64,000 nucleotides of DNA from Panulirus ornatus (taxonomy: Eukaryota > Arthropoda > Malacostraca > Decapoda > Palinuridae). Under the pieces are notes generated by a model that made no database searches, had not been told where the DNA came from, and was given only the letters and a program-made list of their open reading frames with translations. Location: assembly GCF_036320965.1 (NCBI RefSeq), contig NC_092261.1, positions 11,901,197 to 11,965,196 of the forward strand, given 5' to 3'. The translations under genes were made by a program, and so were the position numbers. Shown here piece by piece: positions 12,850 to 25,420 of this stretch. Numbering within the stretch: the stretch's first letter is position 1; each line of letters starts with the position of its first letter.

Positions 12850-14760
12850 TTGGTTCAGTGCTTCAGTTGACAAAGTGAGGAGGGTGGAAGTTTTAAGGGC
12901 CTGTGTGTTCATCTAAGTTCTCAAAGCTTTATATATGTGAGCTAGGACTACTGACCGGGGTTAAGGGGTTCATATGGTTTCGGGATTCTGACAGCGGGTT
13001 GAGTCCCTCAGCTTCCGAAGCAGCTCAAGCTGTGCGTTATACCGGCAGCAAACGGTTGCGGGGCTTGAAATACGCATTTGAGTGTTCATATAAGGCTTAG
13101 AGGCTTTAGCTCAAGTTGGGGGAGCTACAAAATGAAAAATGGGTTTAGGGTTTCAAAATCGGGTTCAGAGATTCTTTGTACAGAATGAAGGAAAGGATTC
13201 GGATTAACGCAAGAGTCTCAGAGGAGGGTCTCATCTGCCAGGTGAAAAAGAGATTAGAATTCACACGTCTGCCAGAACAAAGCACTGAGCACAGCAGCCG
13301 AGCCAGCATCTTCATTTATGAATGAAGGTCTTCAGTAAATAATCAGGTCTTCGGATCACTGGATGAGTCATGCACTACCGGGCGACACTCTCAGTTAAAT
13401 GTCGAAGGTTTTCTGGTCTGGGCCTTCGACAAAGGCCCGACTAATGCACAGAGTGGAGTATAAATGCAAGAATAATAATGGTAAAAAAAGATGTTGGATC
13501 TACATAATGGGTTAAGGATTTGACTTCAAGAATCTAAGATCTGTATAATGAGCTAAGGTTTATATTTCAAGAGTTTTAAGTTACAAAGGGAAATTTATTT
13601 TGTAAAGTCAAGGATTACAGTTCAGAATATCATGCTCTAGCTTGCTGGCTGAGTACATCAGCTAGAAGTTAAGACCAGCTAAAACTGTTTCATATCAAGC
13701 TAGAAAGGTTTCAACGTATTCATTTCATGAAATGCAGCCTGAAGTTTCAGAAACGAGGTGAGGATCAGAGCCAAGAGACTAATGATCCTTGATCCTATGG
13801 GCTTCAGCTATGCACGAATATCTCTCACTGGAAGTCAGGGCCTTAAACTGAGACTTCAGCGGACAGCAAAGGTGTGCATCCGGAGCAGTTGAGGCTTCAG
13901 GACAACAAGGTCAACACGCCTACGCCAAGATTTAGTGTACGTAGACGACAAAAAATATGGCTCCAGGTAAACGTATGGGGGTTCTAGCTACAACTTATGA
14001 CCTAGGCTACGCGTGCGTAACAGTAGACGTCTAACTTTCAAAGTTTTAGCGAGAAATGACCTTCTGAGGTTGGTGCATAAGCATACATACGGTGTAAATT
14101 CTAATGAGATTCGGTTGAAAGTGGAAAAAGTTTACATATACGCTGAAGTTACGAGCTCAGACATGCTTACGCGTCCAGCGCTGACGAAAAGAAAGTTAAG
14201 ATCATCAATTAATGTGCAAACTATCATACACAGTCACCTCTTAAGAGGCTTAAGCTACCTTAAGTTATTGGATTAAACAAGAACTTAAGGGACTTAAATA
14301 AGAGGTAAGGGCTTTGTTAACATTACCGGATAAAAAAAAAAAAGCGACACAAGATCTAGTATATGTACATGGGTTAGAAGCTTCAAGTTGATAAGTTCAA
14401 AGTTTCGAACGAGAGTCTGAATATATAACGTAGTGTGAGCAGCTGACACACTTGAGGCTTTCAACTGAATCCTCTACTTCAACTATGTTAACAGACATTG
14501 GCTGAAAAACTCGAGGGCACGAGTTAAGAACATGGGTATTAATTACACCAGAAAAGCCTCGGATGGGAGCCATAGCACAATGCATAGTAAGAAAGAAGGA
14601 CCGGAGGACAGGGATTCGAGTGGTGGGCTTCATCGGGGAATCGAGGACCAACGAACTTCAGCTGGTAGTACGGCTTAGGCTCGGGAAATTAAAATGGACA
14701 TCAAAGAAGCGGGAGCTTCACCCTATAAGATGGGTCTTCCATTAGAGACAGAGTTGTAGC
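12850..14760. repeat. Possible ancient, highly decayed tandem array
   Basis: Words such as GGCTTCAG, GGCTTAG, CTTCAAG, GGGTTCA and TTAAGGG recur at irregular spacing through about 1.9 kb without a clear period. This could be a very old minisatellite or simple compositional bias. No gene was recognised. Confidence 0.25.
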
Positions 14761-15240
14761 TGATTGAAAGGCTTCGTGTTTTCCGCCTCCGCTGCGCCGG
14801 ATCGTTGCAACTTTTCGGTAATACTTCAGCAAAACTCCATCAGACCCAAGCGACATACTGGACGACTTTATACCACTGATATTTCAATTTTATATCATTG
14901 CTATTACATTCCCTGGGAGCAGGTTGAGAGTTGACGGTGTCTTCGGGACCGGCAAAGCCCAACAGAGTTTGGTATTCGGCCGGCGGGCAGAGATGGCCGT
15001 AAATTTGAGAAAAATATCCCAAACTTGTGTAACTTCCCCCGACCACCTGAGTTAATCCACACGTCTGCCAATTCCCGTGAAGTAGTCTCGGACGGACGGA
15101 GGCTGGCAGCCAGCCAGCGGAGAGACAACTGCGTGAACACTAGAGGGAGCAAGTGAGGACAGAGGATGAGAGAGGAAGGAAAGGAGGGGGGAGAGGAGGA
15201 TGTCTGGGTGGAGGCTGGGTGTAGTCAGGCTCAAACTGAA

Positions 15241-15440
15241 GGATGTTGTCAGGGTATGGAATGATGGTGGGAGTGAAAGGCTGGGGTGGGAGGGTTACTG
15301 GGTCAGGGTCGGAGTGGGGGGATCTTCGGTGAAGGTCGGAGTGGTGGGGAGTGAGTGTCTTTGGTGAGGGTTGTAGTGGAGGTCTTAAGTTTGGCTGAGG
15401 GTCGGAGTGGAACGCTGTGAGAGTCTTGGGTGCGGGTCGG
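15241..15440. repeat. Degenerate G-rich minisatellite
   Basis: Several imperfect copies of a GGGTCGGAGTGG / GAGTGTCTTTGGTGAGGG pattern, about 40 bp apart. The proline-rich end (repeated PLRPSPK-like blocks) of a 139-codon minus-strand open frame over 15303-15722 is produced by this array. Confidence 0.6.
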
Positions 15441-15969
15441 AATTGAGGTCAAGGCTTGGACATCGTACGTGAGGGCAGTAGTATAAGGCTTGGGGTGGTT
15501 CTCCTTGTTACCGTCACCATACAGTGGCACATACTGCTTCTGATGACAATATTTCTGGGTTCTAATCATGTCTGGAGGCAAGTGAATAATTTCAAAAGAC
15601 GACGATTCTGGAGCATTTCCATATTTCTCTACCGGCCCTGGCTCCTCAGATACCAGTTTTGCTTTGAAATCACGCAGTCTCGTCTCCTTAAATTCACAAT
15701 TATTCTGATAACTACATGTCAAAGTTTGTGATTTGTCTGGAATGACCTTTCACCGTTCAGAATTAAAGTTCTTAGGCACTGTAAGGGCACAACGAAAGGA
15801 TAGATTTACCACTGAAGTCAATGAAACATCACTGATCTTCTTCAGTTCGCTATTCAAAGAGTACAATGTTTGTCTCATACCAGGTCTAAATAATGCTGGC
15901 ATAATCTAGCATTCCTGACAGTCGATGACGCTCCGAAAAATTGAGTTATCATGATCTAAACAGGACAAA

Positions 15970-16480
15970 GAGTCTACAAATTTGCAGAATAAAAGTTATA
16001 TGAAATAGAAGTTGTTATAGGCTGACTCAACCTAGTTTCCATCGAGAGAGAACATCAAGACTACGGATTTACCAACCCACATTTCACAAACGTATCCCCC
16101 AAGAGTCATAAATGGACAACGATTTAGCACTACATTTCACTCAACAGGAGAACTGCAGACATACCAGCCCGCATTCCAGAAAGAAAAAATATTCTACAAA
16201 CTTAACCACAATTCACTGAAAATAGCAATATTTTCATGGATTTCATATAAGATATTTTTCACTAACAGGACATAAAAGTCTATGAACTTATAAATCCATA
16301 TTTCACTAAAAAAAATTATGAAATAAACACATCCAGCTTCACTACTGTCCCACACTTCACTAACACTGCACAAAATGTTATCTTCGTGCCAAATGACATT
16401 TCGCCCACACACAAAAAAAATAAAGTTCGGCAAAACCTACGAAGGCGCATTTCACTACGACTCTTAGTGAGCTCCCAGTC
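15970..16480. repeat. Possible decayed tandem array with TTTCACT words
   Basis: CATTTCACTA/CATATTTCACTA-like words recur about every 40-70 bp. Period is irregular; it may be an old AT-rich minisatellite. Confidence 0.3.
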
Positions 16481-17115
16481 ACACAGCAACACCACGCATT
16501 TTCCAACGTGGGTAAATATTCATCAATTTTTCCTTGGCATCAAAATAACCTGCGCGAGTCAAAGCCATCCTCGAAAATATGTTATCATTGTGAATCACAA
16601 ATGATTGTGACCATTGACGTTATGTCAATCACTCCCTTCACACACTGTTGCTTTTTAGAGTAATTCTGAAAATTTTTTAGCTTCGTTTATGTGTATTCTT
16701 TTTTTTTTTTACTGTCATTTCTTTAACTTTTCTTTCTCTCGAGACTTATGCTCATATATCTCTTCATACCGGCTTGATAATGCGATCAAAATACATCTCG
16801 AAAACTTAAAAGACATTATACTCCTGCCGTGGTTGTATACCCTATTTTCTTATCATCTATCACCTGTTAAGGAACTACTCAAAACAGCTATCAAAATATA
16901 CACAGTCGAAAAAGGGAAAGTTTCGAAGTACAAGATGGGCGACTCAGCAGACCCCCACACCCTAACGGCGGGACGCTTACACACCCCGGCGGGCTAGTGC
17001 CTGGCTCAGGAATCCTGATCCGGTCGTAGGGGTGAGGCTTAAGGTTGGCATCTAACCCCTGCTTCTGATTGTAGCGCAGGCATGATGCTACATGAGCCTT
17101 ATGAACGTAGTCCCT

Positions 17116-17120
<5 letters not shown>

Positions 17121-17190
<70 letters not shown>
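17121..17190. repeat. (TA)n microsatellite
   Basis: Perfect run of 70 bp. Confidence 0.97.
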
Positions 17191-17193
<3 letters not shown>

Positions 17194-17486
17194 ACATAAT
17201 TCTAGGGAGATACAGAAAACGCTGTTATCAAAGACCCACTGCAGCAAATCAGGGGAAAACATGTTTTTCCGTCGAGCACGTGAAGCGGCGCCCTAAGCCA
17301 AATTCATTATTAACCCTCACGCCAATAGCAAAACAACCTTGGACGGGCGGTGGGCGGGCCCAGTGATGACTAGCTTATCATATATTCCCCTACGACTGCT
17401 GTGCAGACGACACCACCTGAACTGGGCCAGAGTGTCTTGGCAGTGTGTCCGTGTCGGCCTGAGCACTGCTACGTAATGTAGCGCCG

Positions 17487-17490
<4 letters not shown>

Positions 17491-17531
<41 letters not shown>
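17491..17531. repeat. (GT)n microsatellite
   Basis: Perfect run of about 41 bp. The stretch 17532-19070 that follows shows no gene or recognised repeat. Confidence 0.96.
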
Positions 17532-17532
<1 letters not shown>

Positions 17533-19069
17533 TCAGGCCACACACCGAGTGTTTGCTCCAGCTGGGACCCCGCTCCGTCTGATAAGCCTCTTGCCCCTCA
17601 CCGTGGACTCATCTCTTCAACGCCCGATAGTTTCAGCTTTAAGAAAAACTTTCAAACACTAGGGTTTGGAGGGAGCGTTGAGCACTGAGGATGGGGGGGA
17701 GCGGCGGTCGGGCCGCCTAAAAATGGGGTTGGAGTGGGTGTGGCCGGCCCATTTGGAGGGGAGGAGGGAGTCGGACCATTAAGAAATTGATATCAGTGAT
17801 AACAGACATTAAACGATAATGCAGATTTCAGGACATATCATTCTTACGGGCAATGAAAGAGATAAAACGGTGTCACGCGCAGCTATTCCTGCCTCTGTCC
17901 ACAACTAGACAGTTCGAACAACTGTAGCCAGGCGACAGTAGATAAGAGATAGGAAGAATACATCAGTGATCAACTGCAGACCACTTCTGTGATCATGCAC
18001 CACCGAACTACACACTGACAATGTTACTGTCACGTACAGTACATGACATTGCTCTTCGTACAGTACAGACCTGGGGATAAGTCTCTCGAAACTATTATAT
18101 CAAAATACAATACGATCCTCTCAACAGGACAGCCAACACGTTCGCGATGATGGCATAAACTGCGTCTACCCAATGTGGAAACTCAAGAGACGCGTTTCGC
18201 GCCAATGGAATGCTCAAGTTCGACGGGGTACTATTATTACGTCAGGGTTGTCATATTCAGATGGACTGAACATCTACTCTTGTTTTAATGAAATCCATTT
18301 TATATCTATTTTCCAATGAGAAACAGAATGAGGGTGAGGGAGGGAGCGTGAGGAGTGGTCAGTGAAAGAGAGAGAGAAAACAAAAGAAAAAAAGAAGGAT
18401 TGAAGAGCACAGTCAAGACAGGGTGTTGAGCCACTGGGTGTTGGTTTTGACCCGAGAGGATAAGAAGGATCACCCCGCCACCTCTCACACGACTCTCACC
18501 GGACGCCACCATGCCACAACCCATACAATACGGCAAACGTACGTACGAAGTACAACAAAGAAAACGATGTCGGGAACTCATACAGAGGAAAAGGACGAAC
18601 ATATCTGAAGTCATATCTTTCGAAATCCGTCGAAGTTGACGGCAAATCAGGAAGAAAAATCATTCTACCATTAGTTTTGAGAGAAGATTGTGAAACGAGG
18701 ACCTGGCCTGCCGTTCCCTCTGGTGTATAATCATCCTGCCTGGCGTCGCCCTTATGTAAGCCCCCCCTCCTCCGTCATCTTCCAAATACCGCCGAAGCGA
18801 AAATTTAATCAGCGAGTGAATAAGACAGTATCCTCTGATCTCGCCGTGTGTACGCCTATAATGAAACCCATTACACATCTTCACGGTGGCAATCTATTCA
18901 AGGCGTCATACATGGCAATCACGTACTAGTGTTGAGTTACGGTGCTCACGAGAATGTGTCTGTGTAGCCCAAAAGGCGCTAGGGTGAAAAAAAAAAATGA
19001 TGCACATCCTTTACGTGTGGTGGTAGTGGGACGTAATGAACCAAACGTATACTTACTCAGGCTGGGGTT

Positions 19070-19070
<1 letters not shown>

Positions 19071-19108
<38 letters not shown>
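19071..19108. repeat. (TG)n microsatellite
   Basis: Perfect run of about 38 bp. Confidence 0.96.
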
Positions 19109-19111
<3 letters not shown>

Positions 19112-19219
19112 CACAAACAGGAGTAAAGACAATGCACATATGTATGTACAAAGTTAACACACGGGGCAACACGTGTGTAAAACTCTGGCCATAGCACAAA
19201 GAGTAATAGTAAATAGTAA

Positions 19220-19337
<118 letters not shown>

Positions 19338-19984
19338 ACATTCCAGATTAGGTTCCTGTATCTATTTCCCACACGTACGTGGCATCACTGACTGGCGTAC
19401 GTGTTCTTAATGCTACACGCCTTCATATATCGTTCTACATATGGAGACGCGGAGACATGGGCCCACGTACGGCTCATCGCAACCTCCTACATCACCAGGG
19501 GACTACAGGAAATAATAGCTGCAGGAGAGTCTCCGCCTTTACCTTTCCCCATACAATATTCGTGTTTTTCTTCTTTTTTTTTTGAATGATACCCAACGAG
19601 AGAAGATACGAGAGAATAAAATAAAGAGATTATCAGGACACGCCGACGTCCAAGATGACGAAAATACGAAAAAAAGACATAAAAAACGGAATCGCAAGAA
19701 GAAGCAAAAAAATACGCAAGATAAACAACTGGCATCTGTCGACAGGTTGCCGTGCTGGGACCCGCCATATTCTGCTCCTCCCAGCAGATTCAGCCAAGCA
19801 GCGGCAAGAAAAACAGGACGGCAATAAAACACCGAAAACATGACAGACTGAGACAAGCGAACTCACTCAGTTCTACACTGTGCTTTTCTTTTTTTTTTTC
19901 CTCTTTTTTTTTCCCCCCCGAGGGCAAAGTTTTACTTAAAAGTTGAGGAGGATAACTTTGCCTGGGGTAGAGAAAAAGAGAGAG

Positions 19985-20022
19985 AGGAACAGACCATGGA
20001 TGAAAAGGGGGAGAGAGTGAGT

Positions 20023-20104
<82 letters not shown>

Positions 20105-20259
20105 CAGAAAAGGGCTGAAAAGGAAGGGAGAGAGAGAGAGAGAGAGAGGAACAGACAAGGGCTGAAAAGAATGGGAGAAAGAGAGAAAGAGAGAGAGGAA
20201 GAGACAAGGGCTGAAAAGGAAGGGAGAAAGAGAGGAAAGGAACAGACAAGGGCAGAAAA

Positions 20260-20351
<92 letters not shown>

Positions 20352-20373
20352 TAGACAAGGGCTGAAAAGGGAG
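19985..20373. repeat. Composite minisatellite of GA runs and a GGAACAGACAAGGGCTGAAA unit
   Basis: Six copies of a GAACAGACAAGGGCTGAAAA-like segment (starting near 19987, 20102, 20149, 20199, 20239, 20348) alternate with GA runs that vary from a few bases to about 85 bp (20022-20100 and 20263-20348 are longest). The minus-strand serine/leucine frames across it are low-complexity artefacts. Confidence 0.9.
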
Positions 20374-21974
20374 AGTGGAGGAGAAGGTGGAAGGGAGAGG
20401 AGGATAATGAGAAGCAGAGGAGGAGGATGAGGAAGGAAGAAGGCTGGAGGAGCCGACGGGCAGTTATCCATCTAACCCATCCCAGCCTGACTGGAGGGGG
20501 GTCACAGGTGGGGGGGGAAAAAAAAATGACATAAAAATATCATCCACATATGTCACTCTAGGGGCCGTGGCTCATCTGTTATATAAAGGCAACATTTCGT
20601 TTTCTTTCTTTTTTTTCCAATATTTTTTTTTGTCTGCAGCCTCGTTTCATCCCGATGGGGAGGCAGGTACGTACGATGGAAGGGCGTGATGGCGATGGGA
20701 GGAGGACTAGTGGTCCTTGTGCGACGACCCCCTGTCACCGACGGAGGAAAATCATTAACATCCACAAGGGCGACTGAGCCTATCACATTCTGTTATTGTT
20801 GACCCTGGAGGCGGCTCCCGCCCCTCACCACTGTTTGCACTACCCTCCTGACATCCAAGCCTCGCCTCTCCCACCTTTTGTCTCCAGATATTTCTCATCT
20901 CTTGTCTTCTGCTTACCATCTCTTATTGTTTTTTTTCTTCTTCTCTCTCTCAGTCCTTTTCTTCCCCCGCATCTGTATCTCTCGTGTGTTGTCTTATCTC
21001 TTTTATCATTTATCCTCTTATCTTTTCGAAATTTCTTTTTTTTTATCACTTGCCATCATTCTGCTCTTCAGTTTCAAAATGATTATCACATTTCCCCCGC
21101 TTCCAGGTCGTCTATTCTCGTCACGTCACCTTGCATTTTATACATACTCATCTGCACTTTACGTCTGGCTGTATACATTCATTATCCCTTATTGCTTACC
21201 CACAGTGCTTTGCCGTTGCCTTTCAAGGTCTTGTCAACACTAAGCCAGCTGTAGCCTGTAAGCCACGCCCTTGGACACGTGCCGGGAGAATGGTGTGTTT
21301 GGGATTCACGGAAGTGTACACCTCTACTCTCACAGGATTTGTTTCAATAACTGTCTGCTGGGTGCTGGCATCATGAGGGAGTGGTGACATTCTTATGTAA
21401 GCTGCGTCAGTTGTCGCTATGGACCTACGGAGTCATAAACCAATGCTCCTACTTAGCAGTTTGGGTATTATGGCAAAACAACAGACTATCTCTTCCGTAG
21501 CGTACCTGACCTTTCAAGCAAGAGGAGCTACGTTTCAGCTTCTCGTATTTTTCACTCCTCCCTCGTTACCTCCAAGATTTATTCGCTGCGGTAGTCATGC
21601 AATGCTCCCTCCGTCCCGTCATACGTAAAAAAAGAAAAAAATAATAATCTAACATTACGGCGGAATGATAAAATTGGCTAAGCCTCGAAGCATGTCCAGG
21701 GTAAACCTCCCTCCCACCAGAGAAATGACGTGAAATGAAACCCTCCCCCCCAACGCCACACACACAGGGGAGACTCACGTCCTTAAGAAACCCCACCACC
21801 TCTGAGACGTATGATCTCAGTGAAGAGGTTTCCCACCTCACACATGAATCCTGGATTGTACCAATGGACTCCAAAACAGCTGCCCATCACCGTACACAAA
21901 CCACTTGGACTGCCACGACCCCGTGGGGACCTTAGTGTACATTACGACGGGGGAGAACGTATGGCAGGACTTAC
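20374..21974. other. Intron 2 sequence next to exon 2, no further exon seen
   Basis: The next Aralar exon would be expected to begin with the YAS...GE..M..EDF region of the first EF-hand. No minus-strand match to that pattern was found here or further left. The part 20860-21040 is pyrimidine-rich. Confidence 0.5.
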
Positions 21975-22031
21975 CTTAACGAAGATCTCTCGCAGGTTCT
22001 CGGTCTTGGCCCTCCTGAGGTAGCCGGTGCC
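21975..22031 (-). CDS. Aralar/citrin-like mitochondrial aspartate-glutamate carrier, exon 2
   Basis: This 57-nt minus-strand exon is bounded by a good acceptor (TGTTTCCACAG, immediately right of 22031) and a consensus donor (GTAAGTC, 21974 downwards), and encodes GTGYLRRAKTENLREIFVK with both boundaries in phase 0. The pattern [KR]RA...[EN]LR.IF[LV]K matches the segment just before the first EF-hand of the SLC25A12/SLC25A13 family, calcium-stimulated carriers of the inner mitochondrial membrane that exchange aspartate for glutamate plus a proton in the malate-aspartate shuttle. As recalled, the human genes have an exon of nearly the same length ending at the same FLK|YAS point. Only this short N-terminal piece is in the window, so EF-hands and the six-helix carrier domain cannot be checked. 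A different protein sharing this short motif is possible but less likely. Confidence 0.75.
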
Positions 22032-22255
22032 CTGTGGAAACATCAACACGTGAGTCAACACAACCAACACTGCTCCTGCTGGAGAGCAACACGAGCAAAT
22101 AAATGTTCTTACACTTATAATATGTACTTTGGATAAACATATGCCACACTTAATGATGTAAGATTCAATGAGACAAGACTTGAAAAGGTAAAAAAAGGTA
22201 TGCCTATTTCTGGGAAGTACAGATGTTACGAGTCATGCATCTCATTACCACTTAC

Positions 22256-22474
22256 CACAAAGCTCGTATGGTAAAAATGTTCACAAAACATAGAACCCAA
22301 TAGTGTCACGTCTGCTGGACCATGCTGCACACTTACAACGGCGGCTGCTGGCAAACAGTGTGTCATTACGTACACAGAACAACGGAGAGTCAAAAAATGC
22401 GTACCACATCTCCGAGGTTCAACCTTCACAGGGGCACGCATGTACTCCTGGTCAGTCGCTGGTGTGAAAGGCAT
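22256..22474 (-). other. Candidate alternative first exon of the Aralar-like gene
   Basis: A minus-strand frame begins with ATG at 22474 and stays open for 73 codons to a consensus donor (GTG|GTAAGTGG, junction at 22256/22255). The donor is in phase 0, so splicing to exon 2 only 224 bp downstream would keep the Aralar frame and add a longer N-terminus (beginning MPFTPATDQEYMRAPVKVEP). The encoded peptide is not recognised and has several cysteines and histidines. Strand, phase and position fit an alternative start exon, but a chance open frame with a chance GTAAGT is quite possible. Confidence 0.22.
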
Positions 22475-22624
22475 GAGTGACGGTCCGGTGTTGGCTACCT
22501 TACTGGTGTCACAGGGCTGATCGTGGTGGCGTCAGGCAACTAACTACAGCATCTCCATGTTAAATTCTAATATTATCTATCAGCTTGAATAACTCCATTC
22601 TATCCATGAAGAAATCTAAGAAGC

Positions 22625-22627
<3 letters not shown>

Positions 22628-22688
<61 letters not shown>
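22628..22688. repeat. (TA)n microsatellite
   Basis: Perfect run of about 61 bp, directly abutting the 3' end of the inverted repeat copy at 22689. Confidence 0.97.
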
Positions 22689-22691
<3 letters not shown>

Positions 22692-22831
22692 GAGAAAAAA
22701 AAACTTCCCACGTATTCCCTCCGTGTCGTAGAAGGCGACTAAAAGGGGATGGAGCGGGGGGCCGGAAATCCTCCTCTCTCGTTTTGAATTTTCTAAAAGA
22801 AGGAACAGAGAAGGGGGCCAAATGAGGATTT
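22689..22831 (-). mobile_element. Short interspersed repeat, 5'-truncated inverted copy
   Basis: The minus strand carries the 3' two-thirds of the family seen at 8901 and 24338: CTTCTCTGTTCCTTCTTT, an A-rich-to-GAGAGGAGGATTTCCGGCC block, TAGTCGCCTTCTACGACACG and the CCCC end. The GCGTTAGCGAGGTAGCG head is missing. 5' truncation is typical of elements copied by target-primed reverse transcription. Confidence 0.8.
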
Positions 22832-24255
22832 AATCATGTATTAATTTACACATACAAATACTTAATAGCAAGCTTTTCATGTGCAAGAATATACGATCAA
22901 CACCAAAAACATCCAAAGCAACATATACACTGCAATGCTTTTCCCTCCCTGATTTACGAAATGATTTCTACTTCCACGGTCTTGAGATGCAGAACCCAAC
23001 CTAAAAAGGCAGTTCTTCGATACGACGGGTTAGATTCATTTCACATGAATACTGCAGGGAAGTCTCCTTCTGCCAAAGACCTCACCTCTATAAAGTCCTT
23101 TGAGTCAGGCACAGTACCTCCCCTACCAACCCACACTAGACGAAACCACTTCAATGTGAATCACAGCGCCAGATACCGCTAGCCATGACAGCCTCACACA
23201 TTGGTAGCAACGGGAGAGATATAGTGTGGGGTGATGTCAAATAGCTTTAGACCCGCGCCCGGGAATTCTGGAAGTCATATCAAACCCATGAATATGTAAT
23301 GAAATCTTTCTCACATTCAAGACCATGTCTGTCGCACCGAACGTTCTTCCCACTATCTCTCAAACGTCATAAAACACCAAATTTAGCAATTTCACACAGG
23401 ATTTTCACAGCTCTGGGGACATATGTTGCTTCTGAGCGACAAGCAAGTAGCAAGGAAGAGCAAATTCAGGGTTCTATATTGCTGAAAGGTGATGAAAGCG
23501 TGTATTAAGTACACCACCTGAACACGGCTCTGACAGTAGCAAATCGCATTTCATTTCACTGAATTCTTAAGACCCAGAAGTGTGTACGGTGGGTGAGTCC
23601 CGTCGAGTGACTTGGGATTTTCTTCAGTAAACCTTCCTGTAACTTACACCTCCTCACACAAGCCTCTCTCACGGTAAGCTGAGGGTCGTTGTTGGTCGTG
23701 CTGGACCACTTGGCAGGATCGTTGGGGGGGTACACAAGAACCAGCGAGATAAGGCACGCCGACTCAACCCAAGTGTTCAGCATATTACGGTTCAACAGGC
23801 CGTGGGCTTGGCTTTCCCTCCCGCGGTATATACTAAAACAACCACATCCCTCAACCGCTACAACATCTGCTTTAATGTTATCACAGACGAAGGCAACGCT
23901 TCATCATGGCCAGAACCCAACCTGCACTCATAATACTGTGAGTCGTTCGCTCACACAAAGTTCCCCAAGTCGTAGTCTTCACAAAAAGACAATAAAGTTC
24001 AAATCTATCGTGTTTTTCCACGTCTCATGATCCCTCTGAAGGTATCAGTATGGTCCTCCGTTGGTGCACCTGGTGATAACATGCTGTTATAAACATATAG
24101 TAAACTAGTGACTGCCCTCATTAACCTGGTCAATTCGACGGGACATAATTTTATTCGGCTGGAGCACTCACCCGTGTGCTTCTATTCATTTTTTCTAGCT
24201 AATTGCTTGGCATTATGTAAATTTCCTTGCGCTCTCGAAAATCTAAAATGTTATG
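22832..24255. other. Intron 1 sequence without recognised features
   Basis: No splice-bounded exon or repeat family was recognised. Confidence 0.5.
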
Positions 24256-24258
24256 ATA

Positions 24259-24320
<62 letters not shown>

Positions 24321-24334
24321 TATTTTTTTTTTTT
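24256..24334. repeat. (TA)n tract followed by T run
   Basis: TA repeat with a few TG/CA interruptions, ending in about 11 T at 24323-24334, just before the interspersed repeat at 24338. Confidence 0.96.
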
Positions 24335-24337
24335 CAA

Positions 24338-24558
24338 ACTATTCGCCATTTCCCGCGTTAGCGAGGTAGCGTTAAGAACTGAGGACTGGGCCATTGAGGG
24401 AATATCCTCACCTGGCCCCCTTCTCTGTTCCTTCTTTTGGAAAATTAAAAAAAAATTGAGAGGGGAGGATTTCCAGCCCCCCGCTCCCTCCCCTTTTAGT
24501 CGCCTTCTACGACACGCAGGGAATACGTGGGAAGTATTCTTTCTCCCCTATCCCCAGG

Positions 24559-24560
<2 letters not shown>
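24338..24560 (+). mobile_element. Short interspersed repeat, full-length copy between two (AT)n tracts
   Basis: Best-preserved copy of the 220-bp family, with intact head (CGCGTTAGCGAGGTAGCG), middle (AATATCCTCACCTGGCCC), A-rich spacer and 3' block ending CCCCTATCCCCAGGGA. It is flanked immediately by TA/T sequence on the left and by 77 bp of (AT)n on the right. The unit may have inserted into an (AT)n tract, or may carry or seed AT repeats at its ends. Confidence 0.85.

Positions 24561-24636
<76 letters not shown>
24561..24636. repeat. (AT)n microsatellite
   Basis: Perfect run of about 76 bp starting at the repeat's 3' end. Confidence 0.97.
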
Positions 24637-24638
<2 letters not shown>

Positions 24639-24875
24639 AGGTCATATAACGAACTAACTTTGGCACACAGCTGGATGCCCCTTTCCTTGGACGCTTAACC
24701 CTCGTACCATAAGAGGGGTGGCTCCGCAATATACGTCACCTACATACACACCAGGGTGAAGACATGCCAGGGTGTGAACCCAGCTGCCCTCATACGCGAC
24801 ACTGTCAGCAAGAAGGTGACAGTCAGACACTGAGAGTCTGACACTTTTAGCCCTCCTGTCAGGGCTGAGGGCCCT

Positions 24876-24878
<3 letters not shown>

Positions 24879-24944
<66 letters not shown>
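24879..24944. repeat. (GA)n microsatellite
   Basis: Perfect run of about 66 bp. Confidence 0.97.
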
Positions 24945-24946
<2 letters not shown>

Positions 24947-24989
24947 CTCCCTACTGCGCCGCGACCCTGTTGGCTTGTTTAGGGCTATA

Positions 24990-25420
24990 CGACTGTTTCT
25001 ATCCAACCAGCTCACCAGCTCCAGCTTACGACCAGTCCAAGCCAACCACTAGTTCTAGCCAGCCAATCGCCCAGTGCAAACCAGTCACCACGAGCTAACA
25101 ACAGACAGTCAGTTCGAACCAGTTATCTCTTCTAACCGAAACATCGATAACAAACCAGCTCCTGACCAGCTCCAGGCTCACGTAAGCAGCATTCATTCGT
25201 CACCTTCGGTCTGTCCTCATATGGAGTAAATGATCAATTCCTATCAGTCATATCATATCTATATCAGTAAATCATCATCATTTCCGATCAGTTATCAGTC
25301 ACATGTATTTATCGGTATAAATGACCAGCTCCTACCAGTCATCTGTCACATCTAGTCACCAGTTCCAGTCGTCTATCACGCCCTGCCGGTCACCAATTCC
25401 AGTCATCACACGATGCTTGA
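24990..25420. repeat. Degenerate minisatellite with ACCAGTTCC words
   Basis: ACCAGCTCC, CCAGTC, ACCAGTCATC and TTCCAGTC words recur many times at roughly 15-30 bp spacing, too diverged to give a single period. An old tandem array is the simplest reading. Confidence 0.6.

Noticed and set aside
15303..15722. 139-codon minus-strand frame with a proline-rich end
   Set aside because: Its C-terminal half is the G-rich degenerate minisatellite; the rest shows no recognised domain or splice support.
22255..22500. Treating the 82-codon frame at 22226-22474 as a separate complete gene
   Set aside because: It reads through the donor to a nearby stop and has no recognised domain; an alternative first exon is the more sensible, still weak, idea.
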